Source: Streptomyces odontomachi
GTDB lineage: Bacteria > Actinomycetota > Actinomycetes > Streptomycetales > Streptomycetaceae
Assembly (NCBI RefSeq): GCF_024435355.1
Contig: NZ_JAMJWG010000011.1
Span: 1 to 64,000 of the forward strand
DNA: 64,000 bases
Direction of reading: 5' to 3'
Part shown: positions 51,453 through 61,225 of the stretch, piece after piece
Layout of the letters: each line of letters begins with the position of its first letter
Numbering within the stretch: position 1 is the stretch's first letter
The notes under the pieces: generated by a model
Database searches by the model: none
Told to the model about the DNA's origin: nothing
What the model saw: only the letters and a program-made list of their open reading frames with translations
Program-made: the position numbers and the translations under genes

Positions 51453-52361
51453 ATGAGTGAACCGATGGGTGAGACGGGCGACGTGACGCCCGAGTTCGGG
51501 GAGCAGCGGCAGGAACCGGAGACGGAGGCCGGGGCGGATACGGATACGGGCGCGGGTGCGGAGGCAGGCTCGGGCATCGTGCGGGTATTCGGGCGGCAGT
51601 TGAAACGGTGCCGGGTGCGGGCGGGGCTGGAGCGCCCTGAGTTCGGGGCGATGGTCGGCTACTCGGCCTCGACGATCGCCGCGTTCGAGCAGGGGCGACG
51701 GATTCCGCCACCGCGGTTCATCGACCAGGCGGACGAGGTGCTTGACGCGGGCGGTGTCCTCCTGGAGATGAAGGACGAGGTTGCGAAGGCGCAGTACCCG
51801 CCGTTCTTCCAGGACGCCGCACAGTTGGAGGCGAAGGCGGTCGAGCTGCATGTGTACGCGACGAAAGCTGTGCCAGGCCTGCTACAGACTGCGGATTACG
51901 CGCGTGCGGTGTGCACGATGTGGCGGCCCCTGCTGTCGGAGGAGATCATTGAGCAACGGGTCACGGGGCGTCTTGCACGACAGGAGATCTTCTCACGGGC
52001 GCCACTGCCGACCATCAGTTTCGTCATTGAGGAGTCAGTGCTCCGAAGGCCACTGGGTGGTCTGTCGGTGATGCGGGGCCAGCTTGAGCAAGTCATGCTC
52101 TGTGGACTGCGTCGGAACGTCGAAATCCAAGTGGTGCCCAATGCGTTGGAGGAGCATGCTGCACTTGAGGGCCCCTTCACCTTGATCGAGAACCGTGATG
52201 GGCGCAGGTTCGCCTACGTAGAGGGATACAAAGATAGTCGAATGTTCAGCGAGCGTAAGTACGTTCGGGAAATTGAAGATCAGTACGGAATTCTCAGGGC
52301 GCAAGCCCTCAGTCCGCGAGCCTCTCTCAACTTTGTCGAGAAATTGCTGGGAGAATTATGA
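51453..52361 (+). CDS. XRE-family regulator with DUF5753 (WhiJ-like)
   Basis: This 302-aa protein has an acidic Gly/Ala/Asp-rich N-terminal tail (about 45 residues, partly coded by short repeats). An XRE helix-turn-helix (~50-105, with Met-Val-Gly-Tyr-Ser-Ala-Ser-Thr-Ile-Ala-Ala-Phe-Glu-Gln-Gly-Arg-Arg) and a C-terminal DUF5753 domain follow. This is the WhiJ-like class that works with a small DUF397 partner, encoded here immediately downstream with a 4-nt overlap. The ATG has GGAGG 9 nt upstream. In Streptomyces such pairs influence development. Here the pair lies inside the defence island and may control it. Confidence 0.9.
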   Translation: MSEPMGETGDVTPEFGEQRQEPETEAGADTDTGAGAEAGSGIVRVFGRQLKRCRVRAGLERPEFGAMVGYSASTIAAFEQGRRIPPPRFIDQADEVLDAGGVLLEMKDEVAKAQYPPFFQDAAQLEAKAVELHVYATKAVPGLLQTADYARAVCTMWRPLLSEEIIEQRVTGRLARQEIFSRAPLPTISFVIEESVLRRPLGGLSVMRGQLEQVMLCGLRRNVEIQVVPNALEEHAALEGPFTLIENRDGRRFAYVEGYKDSRMFSERKYVREIEDQYGILRAQALSPRASLNFVEKLLGEL

Positions 52362-52621
52362 ATACCGAGCCAATGACTATCGTCGTCTCTGATTCAGCGT
52401 GGTTCAAGAGCAGCTACAGCACTGGGTCGGGTGGTGAGTGTGTCGAAGTCGCCTTTCCCTGGCGTAAGTCCAGCCATAGCGCTGGCGATGGCGGCGAGTG
52501 CGTCGAGGTGGCCATGTGCCCGCACGTCGTCCACGTACGGGACTCAAAGAACATAGCTGGGCCCAGACTCACGATCGACGTCGGCACTTGGACAACATTT
52601 GTTGCATTTGCGTCCCGGTAG
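52358..52621 (+). CDS. DUF397 protein with a duplicated DUF397 unit
   Basis: This 87-aa protein usually contains one DUF397 motif in relatives. Here the core appears twice in tandem: Trp-Phe-Lys-Ser-Ser-Tyr-Ser-x-Gly-x-Gly-Gly-Glu-Cys-Val-Glu-Val-Ala, then Trp-Arg-Lys-Ser-Ser-His-Ser with the same ending. The usual C-terminal Val-x-Val-Arg-Asp-Ser-Lys follows. It is coupled to the XRE gene by ATGA and is presumably its antagonist or partner. Confidence 0.88.
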   Translation: MNTEPMTIVVSDSAWFKSSYSTGSGGECVEVAFPWRKSSHSAGDGGECVEVAMCPHVVHVRDSKNIAGPRLTIDVGTWTTFVAFASR

Positions 52622-52642
52622 TGGACGCGTTAGGTCGTAAAG

Positions 52643-52676
52643 GTCTGCCCCTGATACTTGATGTCCAGGGGCAGAC
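52643..52676. terminator. Bidirectional terminator between DUF397 and methyltransferase genes
   Basis: A perfect 11-bp stem (GTCTGCCCCTG / CAGGGGCAGAC) with a 12-nt loop lies between two convergent stop codons. Flanking A and T residues extend the pairing slightly. Confidence 0.75.
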
Positions 52677-52705
52677 TTGCCTTCATCGAGCTCGGCGCTC
52701 TTCAG

Positions 52706-55700
52706 CTACACCTCTACCTCTGCGTGAGCGGGTGGTACCCAGCGTCCCGCGGCAATCTCGGTATCTAGCCGGTCCTGGAAGTGCGCGTGTGCGGCTCGCA
52801 TTTCGGCCTCCCGATCCACCTTGTAGAAGGGGGCTCGGTAACCGTCGGGGGGTGGAGTGCGGTGCGGGTCCTCCAGATGGTCCATGAGATCGAGATAATC
52901 CTGCTTGGTCTGACCGTGACCGAATGTGTTGAAGTCGGCGGCTATCTTGCGCCCATTGACGTCAAAGTAAGTGGCGGACTCGTAGTCGTACAACTGCGGA
53001 TATCGCGACTTGAAGATCGCGACGAGCTGGTCCGCGGTGATCCCGAGCCAGACAGAGACGAGTGCGTCAACCTCGACGAGGGCGGCCCGGCGCTCGCATT
53101 CTGTGCGGAGTGGGGTCTCGTACCGCCAGGCCGGTTTGAGACCGGCTGAGAGGGGCCTGAGGTGGGGCCAGTTTCGGTTGGCCCAGTCCTCGTATCCAGC
53201 CCACTGCGGGTCGAAGAGTTCTTCCCAAAGGGGTGCGTAATGGGAAGTTAGGGCGTTCAGGCGGAGGGTGCGAAGAAGCAGAGCGGGGGCGAGAGGGTGC
53301 TTGGAATCGGGCGCGGGCATCCTACGGGCGTCAGCAGCATGGAAGTTTGAGCGTCCGGTGATACGCAGGAGGTAATCGAAGGGCAACGACGCCCAGAAAC
53401 CCGTACTGAGAACCGTGAGTCGATTATCTGTTAGTCCCATTGAGTAAACACTGTCGATGTGCGCTGGGCCAGGTGGGATGAGAGCGGCATGCAGGCTGCG
53501 ACTATTAGCAAAAGGGATCATCTTTCGCCAGGCGAGTCGGTAATAACTGGTGTATGGCCTCCCGAGCCAGGAGTCTTGGGCCGATACATAGGTCTTACGG
53601 TCGGTGGACCGAACATAATTAGTTGCAGGGGTAAAATTATCAGGTAGCTCTGTAGGTGCGATAAGGTTCCAGTCCCTATTGCTTCGACATGGGATTCTAG
53701 GTGTCTTCGAGAATGGTAATGCCGTAGTGAAATGTCCCCCTTGGAGAATGACATCCCTGAAATCGGAAACAGTTTGACTGTCCCAGCAGATCAGCCCTTC
53801 TTTCTGTGCGCCTGTTTCGTGATATCCGCTTGAAGTCATTGGATTATGATCGGCAAGAGTGCTCGGATGAGAAGCAAGTGCTTCGATCACTCCCTGCTCG
53901 CCGACGAGTACGGGGTAGAGTAAAGGTGGTTTAATTGATGCATCCGTTAATCCCGTTATTGCCTGCCAGCTGGTTAGTAGTGCGGCATTTACGTGCACTA
54001 CACGTTTTTGGTGCGGTCGAATATCCCATGTGCCGTTATGTTTGATTCCGGGTGTGGCTCCTTGCCCGTCGTGGGTAAGTGAATCGGTCAGGACGTCAGC
54101 GCCGCGAAGTTCGCTGAGGTGCAGAAAGTCCGGCTCTTGGGGTTGTCCGTAGATGTGCACACCGAACTCTTGGGAGCGGTGGAGGTCCTCAAACGCCCAG
54201 TTCGCGGAGTTCACAAAATGCGCATGGATGCGGAGATGGTGATAGGCGGCTACCCGAATTAATCCCTCACGTGCTCCGCCGAAATGCGAGTCGGGATGAA
54301 TCAGGCCCGCAGTGCCGTGCGGTGCGAGGTGCTGCCACACTTGAGCCATAAAGGCTCGGTAAAGATCGCCTTGCGTGCCGACAAGAAGTGGATAAGCGGC
54401 TGAGCTAGCCAATATAGAGACGACCCCGGCATGCGCAGCAAGCTCCCCTAGAAAGAATTGCCCACCACCCGCGTCCGTGGCCAGTACATCTTCCTTACGT
54501 AGTCGCCATTCTGCAACGCTGGGCTTTTCTGCCATCACGAACCAAGGCTCTAGCTCTGCCAGAACCAGGTCCTCCTGCCACTGTGGCCGAACCCAAGGCG
54601 GATTCCCCACCTGCAAGTCAAACCCGTCCCGCACAAAGACCTGCCCGAACTCTAGCTCCCAGTGAAAGAACCCTTGCCGCTTCGCCACGTCCTCCGCGAC
54701 CGCCGTCCAAGGAAAGCGTGTCGCCACCCACTGGAAACGGTCCATGCCCATCCACTCAGGCAGTTCGTCCTCGTAGGCGGACAAGTCGTCCAAAGTCTTG
54801 AACGTCGGCACCAGAGACTCCTCCGGCACATCCTCCGTCCCGACCAACGCCTCCGCGAAGTCCAGCCAGTCGTCCAGATCAGCCAGCGGAATGACCGCCC
54901 GCCGCTCTCCCCGCACCTGCTCCGCACGACGGCCCACGCGACGACGGGACACCGACTCCCGCGTCAGCGTCAACTGCTTGGGCTCCGCCGCGAACCCAGG
55001 CAACGCATCCGCTTCCCAGGCCAGCAGCACACCGTCACCCTCGTCCTCCCCACCGGACCCGCCACCGCCCGCCGCCCCGATACCCGCACCCGCATCATCG
55101 GCGCCGCCCCCGGCCACCGCACCCCCGGCCGTCCCCGTCTCCGCGTCCCCCCCCGCCCCCGCCTCGAACTCCGCAGCCCGCTCAGCCAACGCCTCAGCCC
55201 GCGCATACCGCTCGTCCGAACCGTTCAGCAGCCCAGCCTCCTGCACCGGCCAGAACCACAGCGCGCACCACGCGTCCATCAGCGTCTTCAGCCGCCAGTA
55301 CGGAGTATCGGCCGCCGTCAGGTCCGCCAGTACCTCGTCCCGTTGCACCGCGACCTCTGGCCGTCGCAGCCACCCCTCCTCGGCGCCCCACACCGCTATC
55401 CGCCGGGAAATGTCCCGTTCGGACAGCTCAAGCCGCCGTACGACCAGCCCCCACAGGTACTCGACCCGCCGCGCGAGCCCCTGAAGCCGAACCGTCTGCC
55501 GGGCCGTCGGCGACTTCACAATCGCCCGTCGCCAGGCACCCAGCGCCTTCGCCGCCTCCGGCGCAAGCGCCTTCGCCTCCTTCTCGGCCGCGACCGAGCC
55601 CCACTCCTTCGCGGGGAGCAGGAAGTGGTGCACCGCGCCCTCGGGCAACGTGGCGCCCCCCACTGCCTCCGCCAGCGGGAACCGTTCAGGAGTGGTCCCC

Positions 55701-58015
55701 AGCCAGCCGCCCTTCTTCAGCCGGTCGGCCGCGTACACCTCCCTGCGTCCCCCGATGAGGGAGTTGCCGCGCCGCAGGTGCAGGCCGAACCACGGGGCCT
55801 CCATGCCAGGGTGCATGGTGTTCAGCCACAGGGAGACCTCGGCCAGCTCGACCGCCGTCTCGTTCAGGTCGACGCCGTAGGAGTTGTGGAGTGCGATGTA
55901 CGCCTTGGTCTTCAGCAGCTCGACGGCGTACTGCTCGGTGTCGATGGTCCGGCCCGTCTCGCGCTGCCTGCGCCGCAGGTACTCCGCTGCGACCTGGTTG
56001 ATCGCCTCGTTGAGGAACGCGCCCGAGCCGAGTGCCGGCTCGCAGATCTTCCAGTCCAGCAGCTCCCGCGCCTCGGTGGTGGTGCCGTCCTGGTCCAGGC
56101 GGTACTGGAGGGCGAGCTGCACCGTGACCTTCGTCAGGGACTCCGGGGTGTAGTACGAGGCCGAAGTCTGCCGGTCGCGGCCCGACAAGCGGTACACGAA
56201 CGAGCCCGGGGCGTACGAGACCCGCAGGTCCTCGCCGGTGTGCTTGTCCCGGCGGCGCACGAACACCGAGTCCGGGTATTCGTCGATCCTGGACTTGGGC
56301 ACCAGCCAGGAGCCGTCCTTCGGGTCGCCGCCCTTCGCGACCTCGTACAGCTCCTCGCCCGCGATGAAGCCGCTGTACGACATCAGACCCTCGTACACGG
56401 CGCCGAGCTGGTTGATGCCGAGCTGGGCGTACGAGATGAAGCCGCCGCGTTCGCCCTTCTTGCCGCGCGTGATCATCAGGCGGTGCAGCACCTCGTACAG
56501 GGTGGCGTTGCGCAGCCGGGTGTCGAGGTAACGGACCGACTCGCCGCGGGCCAGGGCCTCGTCGATGTCATGACGCGGGTCGGGAAGGGAATCGGCGCCT
56601 ATCAGGCGGATCGCCTCGGGCTCGAACAGTTTGCTGTGCAGTGCCTCGAAACGCAGGCCGACGTCCTCGCTGGTCTTTCCGGCGGAGTCGGCGGCATTCA
56701 TGGCATCCGCGTCGGCCACGGTGTCCGTGCCGGAGTCGGTCGTCACACCATGTGTGCGACGCGTCCGGTAGCCGACCTGGACCTTGCGGAACAGCAGGTC
56801 GAGGGACTCGTACAGGTAGAAGCCCGCGCGGGACTTCTCGCTGACCGGTTCCCGGTCGGCTATCAGCTCGCCGAGCCGACCGAGGCCGTAGCCCTGCTGG
56901 TACTCGGGGTAGTCGGCCGGCAGGATGCCCAGTTCGGGGCGTGCCTCGGCGTACAGCAGGAACAGGATCCGGTACAGGTAGCGCAGCGACTCGCGGGTCA
57001 GCTGGCGGCCCAGTTCCGGGAGTTCACCGATGTCTTCGGGCCGGACGCCCTGCTCACGCAGGCGGGCCAGCACCTCGCCCGCTATCAGCTCGACGCTCGC
57101 GCGCAGGCCGTCGCGTAGCTCGCTGGAGACGCCCACCGCATGCTTCGCCGACTTGCCGACGAGGGCGGCGAGAGGGTTCTCGCCGCCCTCCTCCGGGGTG
57201 CGCAGCGAGTCCGCGCCGAAGAGCGCCGCCACCGTGTCGAGCTCGCCGCCCACCTTGGTGTCGTTGCGTTGCAACGCGGTGTCCAGCGAGACCGCGAGAT
57301 AGCGGCCCTCGCCCCACACCGCACGGTCGGCGAGCACGATCACCCCGCCGCCCAGGAGCAGTACGTAGCGGGGCGGCTCCTCGCAGGCGAACAGGAACGA
57401 GGCCAGCTTCGAGCCGGTGGCCAGGGCGGCGGTCGGGCCGTCGAGCGGGACCTCTTCCAGTAGCCGCCCGCGACCGTCGGCGTCGAGGGCGGCGTCCGGT
57501 TCCGCGGCCCAGCCGCAGTCCACGGCCACCAGACCCCGCTCGGCGTGCGCCAACGGGATCTCGTGCACCTGCCCGGCGCGTGTCACCGTGAGCGTACGGG
57601 GCTTGGCGTCGTAGCCGAAGGCGCGCAGCACCTCCGTGTTGAGGGACCGCACCCGCTGCCGCCACTCCGGCGAGGCATACGTCAAGGCGTCGTCGTCGGT
57701 GTCGCGTACCGCGATGATGCCGTCCTCGTCCTCCGGGAGGGCGAAGAAGGACCGGGCCCTGAAGTAGAGGCGGCGCAGATCCCGCAGCCCGGCACGGGGC
57801 GTCACGGGCAGCTCGCCGCGCCCGGGGACCGCCACATCCGGCTCCTCCGGCTCTTCAAGCCCTGGAGAACCGGCAGTCCCGGCGGCGGGCTTCGCGGCCT
57901 CCTCGCGTTCCTTCCAGGTCTGGAGCAGACCCGACTTGAGGTCCTTCGGCAGCACCTCGGCCAGGTAGTGGGCCGAGAAGTAGTCGCCGCGGTTGACCAG
58001 GGAGTCGTACGTCAT
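52706..58015 (-). CDS. drmMI: Large N6-adenine DNA methyltransferase, DISARM class 1 (DrmMI)-like
   Basis: This 1769-aa protein has an Eco57I-like methyltransferase core with motif I Glu-Pro-Ala-Leu-Gly-Ser-Gly-Ala-Phe-Leu (~660) and motif IV Asn-Pro-Pro-Trp (~1138). The first ~600 residues show no nuclease motif I recognise. A Gly/Ala-rich low-complexity stretch lies near 990. The protein follows the SNF2 helicase gene by 39 nt. By analogy with DISARM it would methylate the host genome to mark self. From just after motif IV to the end, the coding DNA (about 52.7-54.6 kb) is clearly less GC-rich than the rest and includes at least two TTA codons (53948-53950, 53921-53923). This suggests a replaced target-recognition part. 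Confidence 0.82.
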   Translation of the reverse strand: MTYDSLVNRGDYFSAHYLAEVLPKDLKSGLLQTWKEREEAAKPAAGTAGSPGLEEPEEPDVAVPGRGELPVTPRAGLRDLRRLYFRARSFFALPEDEDGIIAVRDTDDDALTYASPEWRQRVRSLNTEVLRAFGYDAKPRTLTVTRAGQVHEIPLAHAERGLVAVDCGWAAEPDAALDADGRGRLLEEVPLDGPTAALATGSKLASFLFACEEPPRYVLLLGGGVIVLADRAVWGEGRYLAVSLDTALQRNDTKVGGELDTVAALFGADSLRTPEEGGENPLAALVGKSAKHAVGVSSELRDGLRASVELIAGEVLARLREQGVRPEDIGELPELGRQLTRESLRYLYRILFLLYAEARPELGILPADYPEYQQGYGLGRLGELIADREPVSEKSRAGFYLYESLDLLFRKVQVGYRTRRTHGVTTDSGTDTVADADAMNAADSAGKTSEDVGLRFEALHSKLFEPEAIRLIGADSLPDPRHDIDEALARGESVRYLDTRLRNATLYEVLHRLMITRGKKGERGGFISYAQLGINQLGAVYEGLMSYSGFIAGEELYEVAKGGDPKDGSWLVPKSRIDEYPDSVFVRRRDKHTGEDLRVSYAPGSFVYRLSGRDRQTSASYYTPESLTKVTVQLALQYRLDQDGTTTEARELLDWKICEPALGSGAFLNEAINQVAAEYLRRRQRETGRTIDTEQYAVELLKTKAYIALHNSYGVDLNETAVELAEVSLWLNTMHPGMEAPWFGLHLRRGNSLIGGRREVYAADRLKKGGWLGTTPERFPLAEAVGGATLPEGAVHHFLLPAKEWGSVAAEKEAKALAPEAAKALGAWRRAIVKSPTARQTVRLQGLARRVEYLWGLVVRRLELSERDISRRIAVWGAEEGWLRRPEVAVQRDEVLADLTAADTPYWRLKTLMDAWCALWFWPVQEAGLLNGSDERYARAEALAERAAEFEAGAGGDAETGTAGGAVAGGGADDAGAGIGAAGGGGSGGEDEGDGVLLAWEADALPGFAAEPKQLTLTRESVSRRRVGRRAEQVRGERRAVIPLADLDDWLDFAEALVGTEDVPEESLVPTFKTLDDLSAYEDELPEWMGMDRFQWVATRFPWTAVAEDVAKRQGFFHWELEFGQVFVRDGFDLQVGNPPWVRPQWQEDLVLAELEPWFVMAEKPSVAEWRLRKEDVLATDAGGGQFFLGELAAHAGVVSILASSAAYPLLVGTQGDLYRAFMAQVWQHLAPHGTAGLIHPDSHFGGAREGLIRVAAYHHLRIHAHFVNSANWAFEDLHRSQEFGVHIYGQPQEPDFLHLSELRGADVLTDSLTHDGQGATPGIKHNGTWDIRPHQKRVVHVNAALLTSWQAITGLTDASIKPPLLYPVLVGEQGVIEALASHPSTLADHNPMTSSGYHETGAQKEGLICWDSQTVSDFRDVILQGGHFTTALPFSKTPRIPCRSNRDWNLIAPTELPDNFTPATNYVRSTDRKTYVSAQDSWLGRPYTSYYRLAWRKMIPFANSRSLHAALIPPGPAHIDSVYSMGLTDNRLTVLSTGFWASLPFDYLLRITGRSNFHAADARRMPAPDSKHPLAPALLLRTLRLNALTSHYAPLWEELFDPQWAGYEDWANRNWPHLRPLSAGLKPAWRYETPLRTECERRAALVEVDALVSVWLGITADQLVAIFKSRYPQLYDYESATYFDVNGRKIAADFNTFGHGQTKQDYLDLMDHLEDPHRTPPPDGYRAPFYKVDREAEMRAAHAHFQDRLDTEIAAGRWVPPAHAEVEV

Positions 58016-58054
58016 GACAGGGCTTCTCTCAGCGGGTCAGGGGCGGCACTTCGG

Positions 58055-61000
58055 TCACGGGGTGGAAGGCGTCGGCCCGGAGGCGGACGAAGATGTGGAC
58101 GCTGGTAGCTCCGGCGCGCCGAGGCTGACGGGCGGCGGCGCGTCCGGGGTGCGGTGGCCGTCCCGTTCGCCGTCGGGATCCGGCACGAGCACGGCGAGGA
58201 CCCGCAGCAGCGGACGGCCCGTCGTCAACAGCGAGTCGGCGAGGTCGGCCAGGCGCTTCTTCGCACGCTCGCCGCGATCCCCGGCGAGGGTCGGCTGGTG
58301 CCAGGTGGCGAGCCGGCGCTTGTATTCGGCGATGGGCTCGCGCAACGGCTCGTCCCAGGCGTCGCGACGCGCGTCCAGGAACGTCTCGGCTACGCGCAGG
58401 ACGGCGGAGAGATCCTCGCACAGTGGTCCGGGATCGTGGTGGTGGCCTTTGTTGGCCATGCTCGGGCCGACCCCGCAGCGCCGCAGCAGGGACACCATGT
58501 CGTCATCGACCGCGCCCCGGCCCGTCACGCCCATCCACTTGACGACGGTGGGTCTGCCGAGGCTGTTGGAGTACACGCCCTGGATGAGGTAGATCGGCGC
58601 CGCCACGTTCGCGGTGATCACGGGGGCCTCCTGGCGGCCCAGGCGGACCAGGACCTTGTCGGTGAGCCACTCGACCACCGGATGCAGGTCCGTGAGCAGG
58701 GAGATCTCCGGCCACACGGAGTCCGACGACTCCCGCGCTCGTTGGAGGGAGTGTTCGGCGAGCCGACGGTTGAAGGTGACCAGGAGCCGCTCGCGCAGCC
58801 GCTGCTCGCGAAGGTAGTCCGTGGGCAGTGCCTTGAGACGGTGGACGAGGTCAGCGGGCGGACGGAAGGAGAGCAGGCCCGACTGCGGGTCGCGGTCCAG
58901 CTCCAGACGGTCGTGGGCGTCGGGGTACACCTCACCCAGCGCCTCGTCGAGGAAGTGCGCGGTGGACTCGAAGAGCCGAGGGAGCACGGGGGAACCGCTC
59001 TCGCTTCCCGTCGTTGGAGAGGGAGAGCCGGGCACGCCTGGACCTGCGGAGCTGCCCGGTCCGACCGGGTCCACTGCCTCAATCTCAGCCGTGGGCTCCT
59101 CGCCGACCGCGCCGAAGAACTCGGCGAGGAAGTCATCCATGCCCGCGTCTGCATGGCCGCTCCCGCCGTCCCCGTGGCCCGCGCCGGAACGGCGGGAGTC
59201 CAGCGACTCGTCCACGGACCTGCCGCGTAGCAGATCCTGGATGAGGGACTTCTCCTCCGCCTCAGCCCGATACAGACCGGTCACGGCCTCCGCCGTGCCC
59301 AGTGAGCGGTGGGCCTGGTCCTCGCGGTCCAGTAGCCGTTCGGCGACGACCGTGTCGTCCTTGGCGCCCTCGACCTCGCTGGTGAGGAGCATCGCGCGGA
59401 ACTCCGGGGGCCTGGCCTGCCCATACCGATCGATACGGCCGTTGCGCTGTTCGATGCGGATCAACGACCACGGCACGTCGTAGTGCACCAGCTGGTGGCA
59501 CTGGCGGTGCAGGTTGACACCCTCGGACGCCACGTCACCGGTCAGCAGGACGCGTATCGGAGCATCGGCCAGACCGAACTCCTCCACACAGGCCATCTGC
59601 TGCTCGTCGGAGAGGCCGCCGTGCATGACCCGGACACAGTCGCGTGCCGCGCGGCCGGTGAACCCGAGCGCCGCCGGGAGCACCCCGGCGAGCCATTGAA
59701 GGGTCTGGACACGCTCGGAGAAGACCACCACGCGGGCATCGGAGCCGGGACCGACACCGATCTCCTCACGGAGCTGGTGCACGAGGGCGGTGAACTTCGC
59801 CGAGTCGACTTGGGTGAGGTCGGCGGCCAGTTCCGACAACCGGTGCAGTGCGGCCAGTTCGCCGGCCGTCGCCCGAGGATCTTCTTTCTTCTCCAACGTC
59901 TTGATGCGCGCGGAGACAGTGGCCTTCAGGGCCGCGTGGGAGGAGAGGAACGACTTCAGCAGCGTGTACGGGAAGAGGGGGACGGCGCTCACCGATGGGC
60001 GCCCGTCGCCGGGCAGCCAGACGCTCGCCAGTTCCTCGAAGATCTTCTCCTCGGCGGGGGTCGCCGGACAGTGCACCGACCGGGACGGACCGCGGTCCGC
60101 CCACTGGCCCTTCATCTGCTCGCGGACTTCTGGGCTGATCTTCGTTCGGCGGATGAACAGGTGCCGGATGTCGTCGGCGCGATAGCTCTCCGGGTCGCGG
60201 ATCGCCGCCGGGTCGAGCAGGCCGATCAGCTCGGCGAACGACCTCGCGTCGCCGTTGTGGGGGGTGGCGGAGGCCAGGATCAGGGCGTCTGTGCGGGGAG
60301 CGAGGATCTGCGCGAGTTGGTTGCGCAACGATCCGCGGTTGATCAGGTTGTGCGACTCGTCGATGACGACGGCGTCCCAGCGGATCTGCTCCAGGTGATG
60401 CCGGTACTGATCAGCGTTCTTCAGGGTGTCGATGGAGACAATCACCCGCTTGAACGAGGTGAAGGGGTTGCGGCCAGCTGGTATCTCCCGCTGGATGCGC
60501 TCAATGCCGACCGAGTCCAGACGCACCAACGGGATCGAGAACCTCGTCCACAACTCGTGCTGGAACTGCTCCAGCACATGTTGCGGCGTGACGACGAGGA
60601 TGCGCTCGCCCCGGCCGCGGCGGATCAGCTCGGCGAGGGTTAACCCGATTTCCAAGGTCTTGCCCAGGCCCACCACGTCGGCTATCAGCAGGCGCGGGCG
60701 GAGGTTCGCACCCGACAGCGCCAGCTCGGCGGGGCGACGCTGGTAAGGGAGGGAATCCAGCAGGAACGAGTCGGCCAGCGCGAGGCGGCGCTCGGACTGG
60801 GGCAGCGCGGTGCGGCGCAGCACGGCCTCAAGGAACAGCCGGGAACGCCGGTAGTTCGGCGAGTCGTCCGGGACCAGTCGGGTGTCGCGTGGATCCAGCA
60901 ACTCGATCCGGTCCAGGCCCGAGAAGAACACGGCCTCCTGATCGCGGACGAACTCCGACACCCCGACGACGTCCAGCCGGGTGCCGTCGTCCGTCGTCGG

Positions 61001-61126
61001 CACGGAGCTCCTGATCAGCCACTCCTCGTCCCGCACAAGGACCTGGGCGCCGGCTGGATACTGCTCCTGCACCGCCCTGTGCGCAGTGGCGCTGCTTTTC
61101 TCTGCGCTGGTGTGGACGGTGGTCAC
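58055..61126 (-). CDS. drmD: SNF2-family helicase, DrmD-like
   Basis: This 1023-aa protein is an SF2/SNF2 ATPase. It has Walker A Asp-Val-Val-Gly-Leu-Gly-Lys-Thr (150-157), motif II Asp-Glu-Ser-His (256-259) and motif VI Ile-Glu-Gln-Arg-Asn-Gly-Arg-Ile-Asp-Arg-Tyr-Gly-Gln. A Ser/Pro-rich linker (~700-740) separates the helicase core from a C-terminal domain. It starts at GTG 61126 with GGGAGG 6 nt upstream. Size, order and the neighbouring large methyltransferase match drmD-drmMI of class 1 DISARM. In DISARM the helicase helps act on incoming phage DNA. Confidence 0.85.
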   Translation of the reverse strand: MTTVHTSAEKSSATAHRAVQEQYPAGAQVLVRDEEWLIRSSVPTTDDGTRLDVVGVSEFVRDQEAVFFSGLDRIELLDPRDTRLVPDDSPNYRRSRLFLEAVLRRTALPQSERRLALADSFLLDSLPYQRRPAELALSGANLRPRLLIADVVGLGKTLEIGLTLAELIRRGRGERILVVTPQHVLEQFQHELWTRFSIPLVRLDSVGIERIQREIPAGRNPFTSFKRVIVSIDTLKNADQYRHHLEQIRWDAVVIDESHNLINRGSLRNQLAQILAPRTDALILASATPHNGDARSFAELIGLLDPAAIRDPESYRADDIRHLFIRRTKISPEVREQMKGQWADRGPSRSVHCPATPAEEKIFEELASVWLPGDGRPSVSAVPLFPYTLLKSFLSSHAALKATVSARIKTLEKKEDPRATAGELAALHRLSELAADLTQVDSAKFTALVHQLREEIGVGPGSDARVVVFSERVQTLQWLAGVLPAALGFTGRAARDCVRVMHGGLSDEQQMACVEEFGLADAPIRVLLTGDVASEGVNLHRQCHQLVHYDVPWSLIRIEQRNGRIDRYGQARPPEFRAMLLTSEVEGAKDDTVVAERLLDREDQAHRSLGTAEAVTGLYRAEAEEKSLIQDLLRGRSVDESLDSRRSGAGHGDGGSGHADAGMDDFLAEFFGAVGEEPTAEIEAVDPVGPGSSAGPGVPGSPSPTTGSESGSPVLPRLFESTAHFLDEALGEVYPDAHDRLELDRDPQSGLLSFRPPADLVHRLKALPTDYLREQRLRERLLVTFNRRLAEHSLQRARESSDSVWPEISLLTDLHPVVEWLTDKVLVRLGRQEAPVITANVAAPIYLIQGVYSNSLGRPTVVKWMGVTGRGAVDDDMVSLLRRCGVGPSMANKGHHHDPGPLCEDLSAVLRVAETFLDARRDAWDEPLREPIAEYKRRLATWHQPTLAGDRGERAKKRLADLADSLLTTGRPLLRVLAVLVPDPDGERDGHRTPDAPPPVSLGAPELPASTSSSASGPTPSTP

Positions 61127-61225
61127 CCATGGCCTCCCGGGGCGGTTCGCTCGGACGTTTGGCGGGCGTCCTCCAACGAGCCGCCCACCAGTTTCGCGGA
61201 CTCGAAGAGAATAATTGAGTAATTG

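Noticed and set aside
50889..51851. 320-aa minus-strand frame upstream of EACC1
   Set aside because: Pro/Arg/Thr-rich with no domain, and it overlaps the N-terminal half of the well-supported XRE gene.
54662..57118. 818-aa plus-strand frame opposite the methyltransferase
   Set aside because: Low-complexity composition, with the methyltransferase motifs clearly on the other strand.
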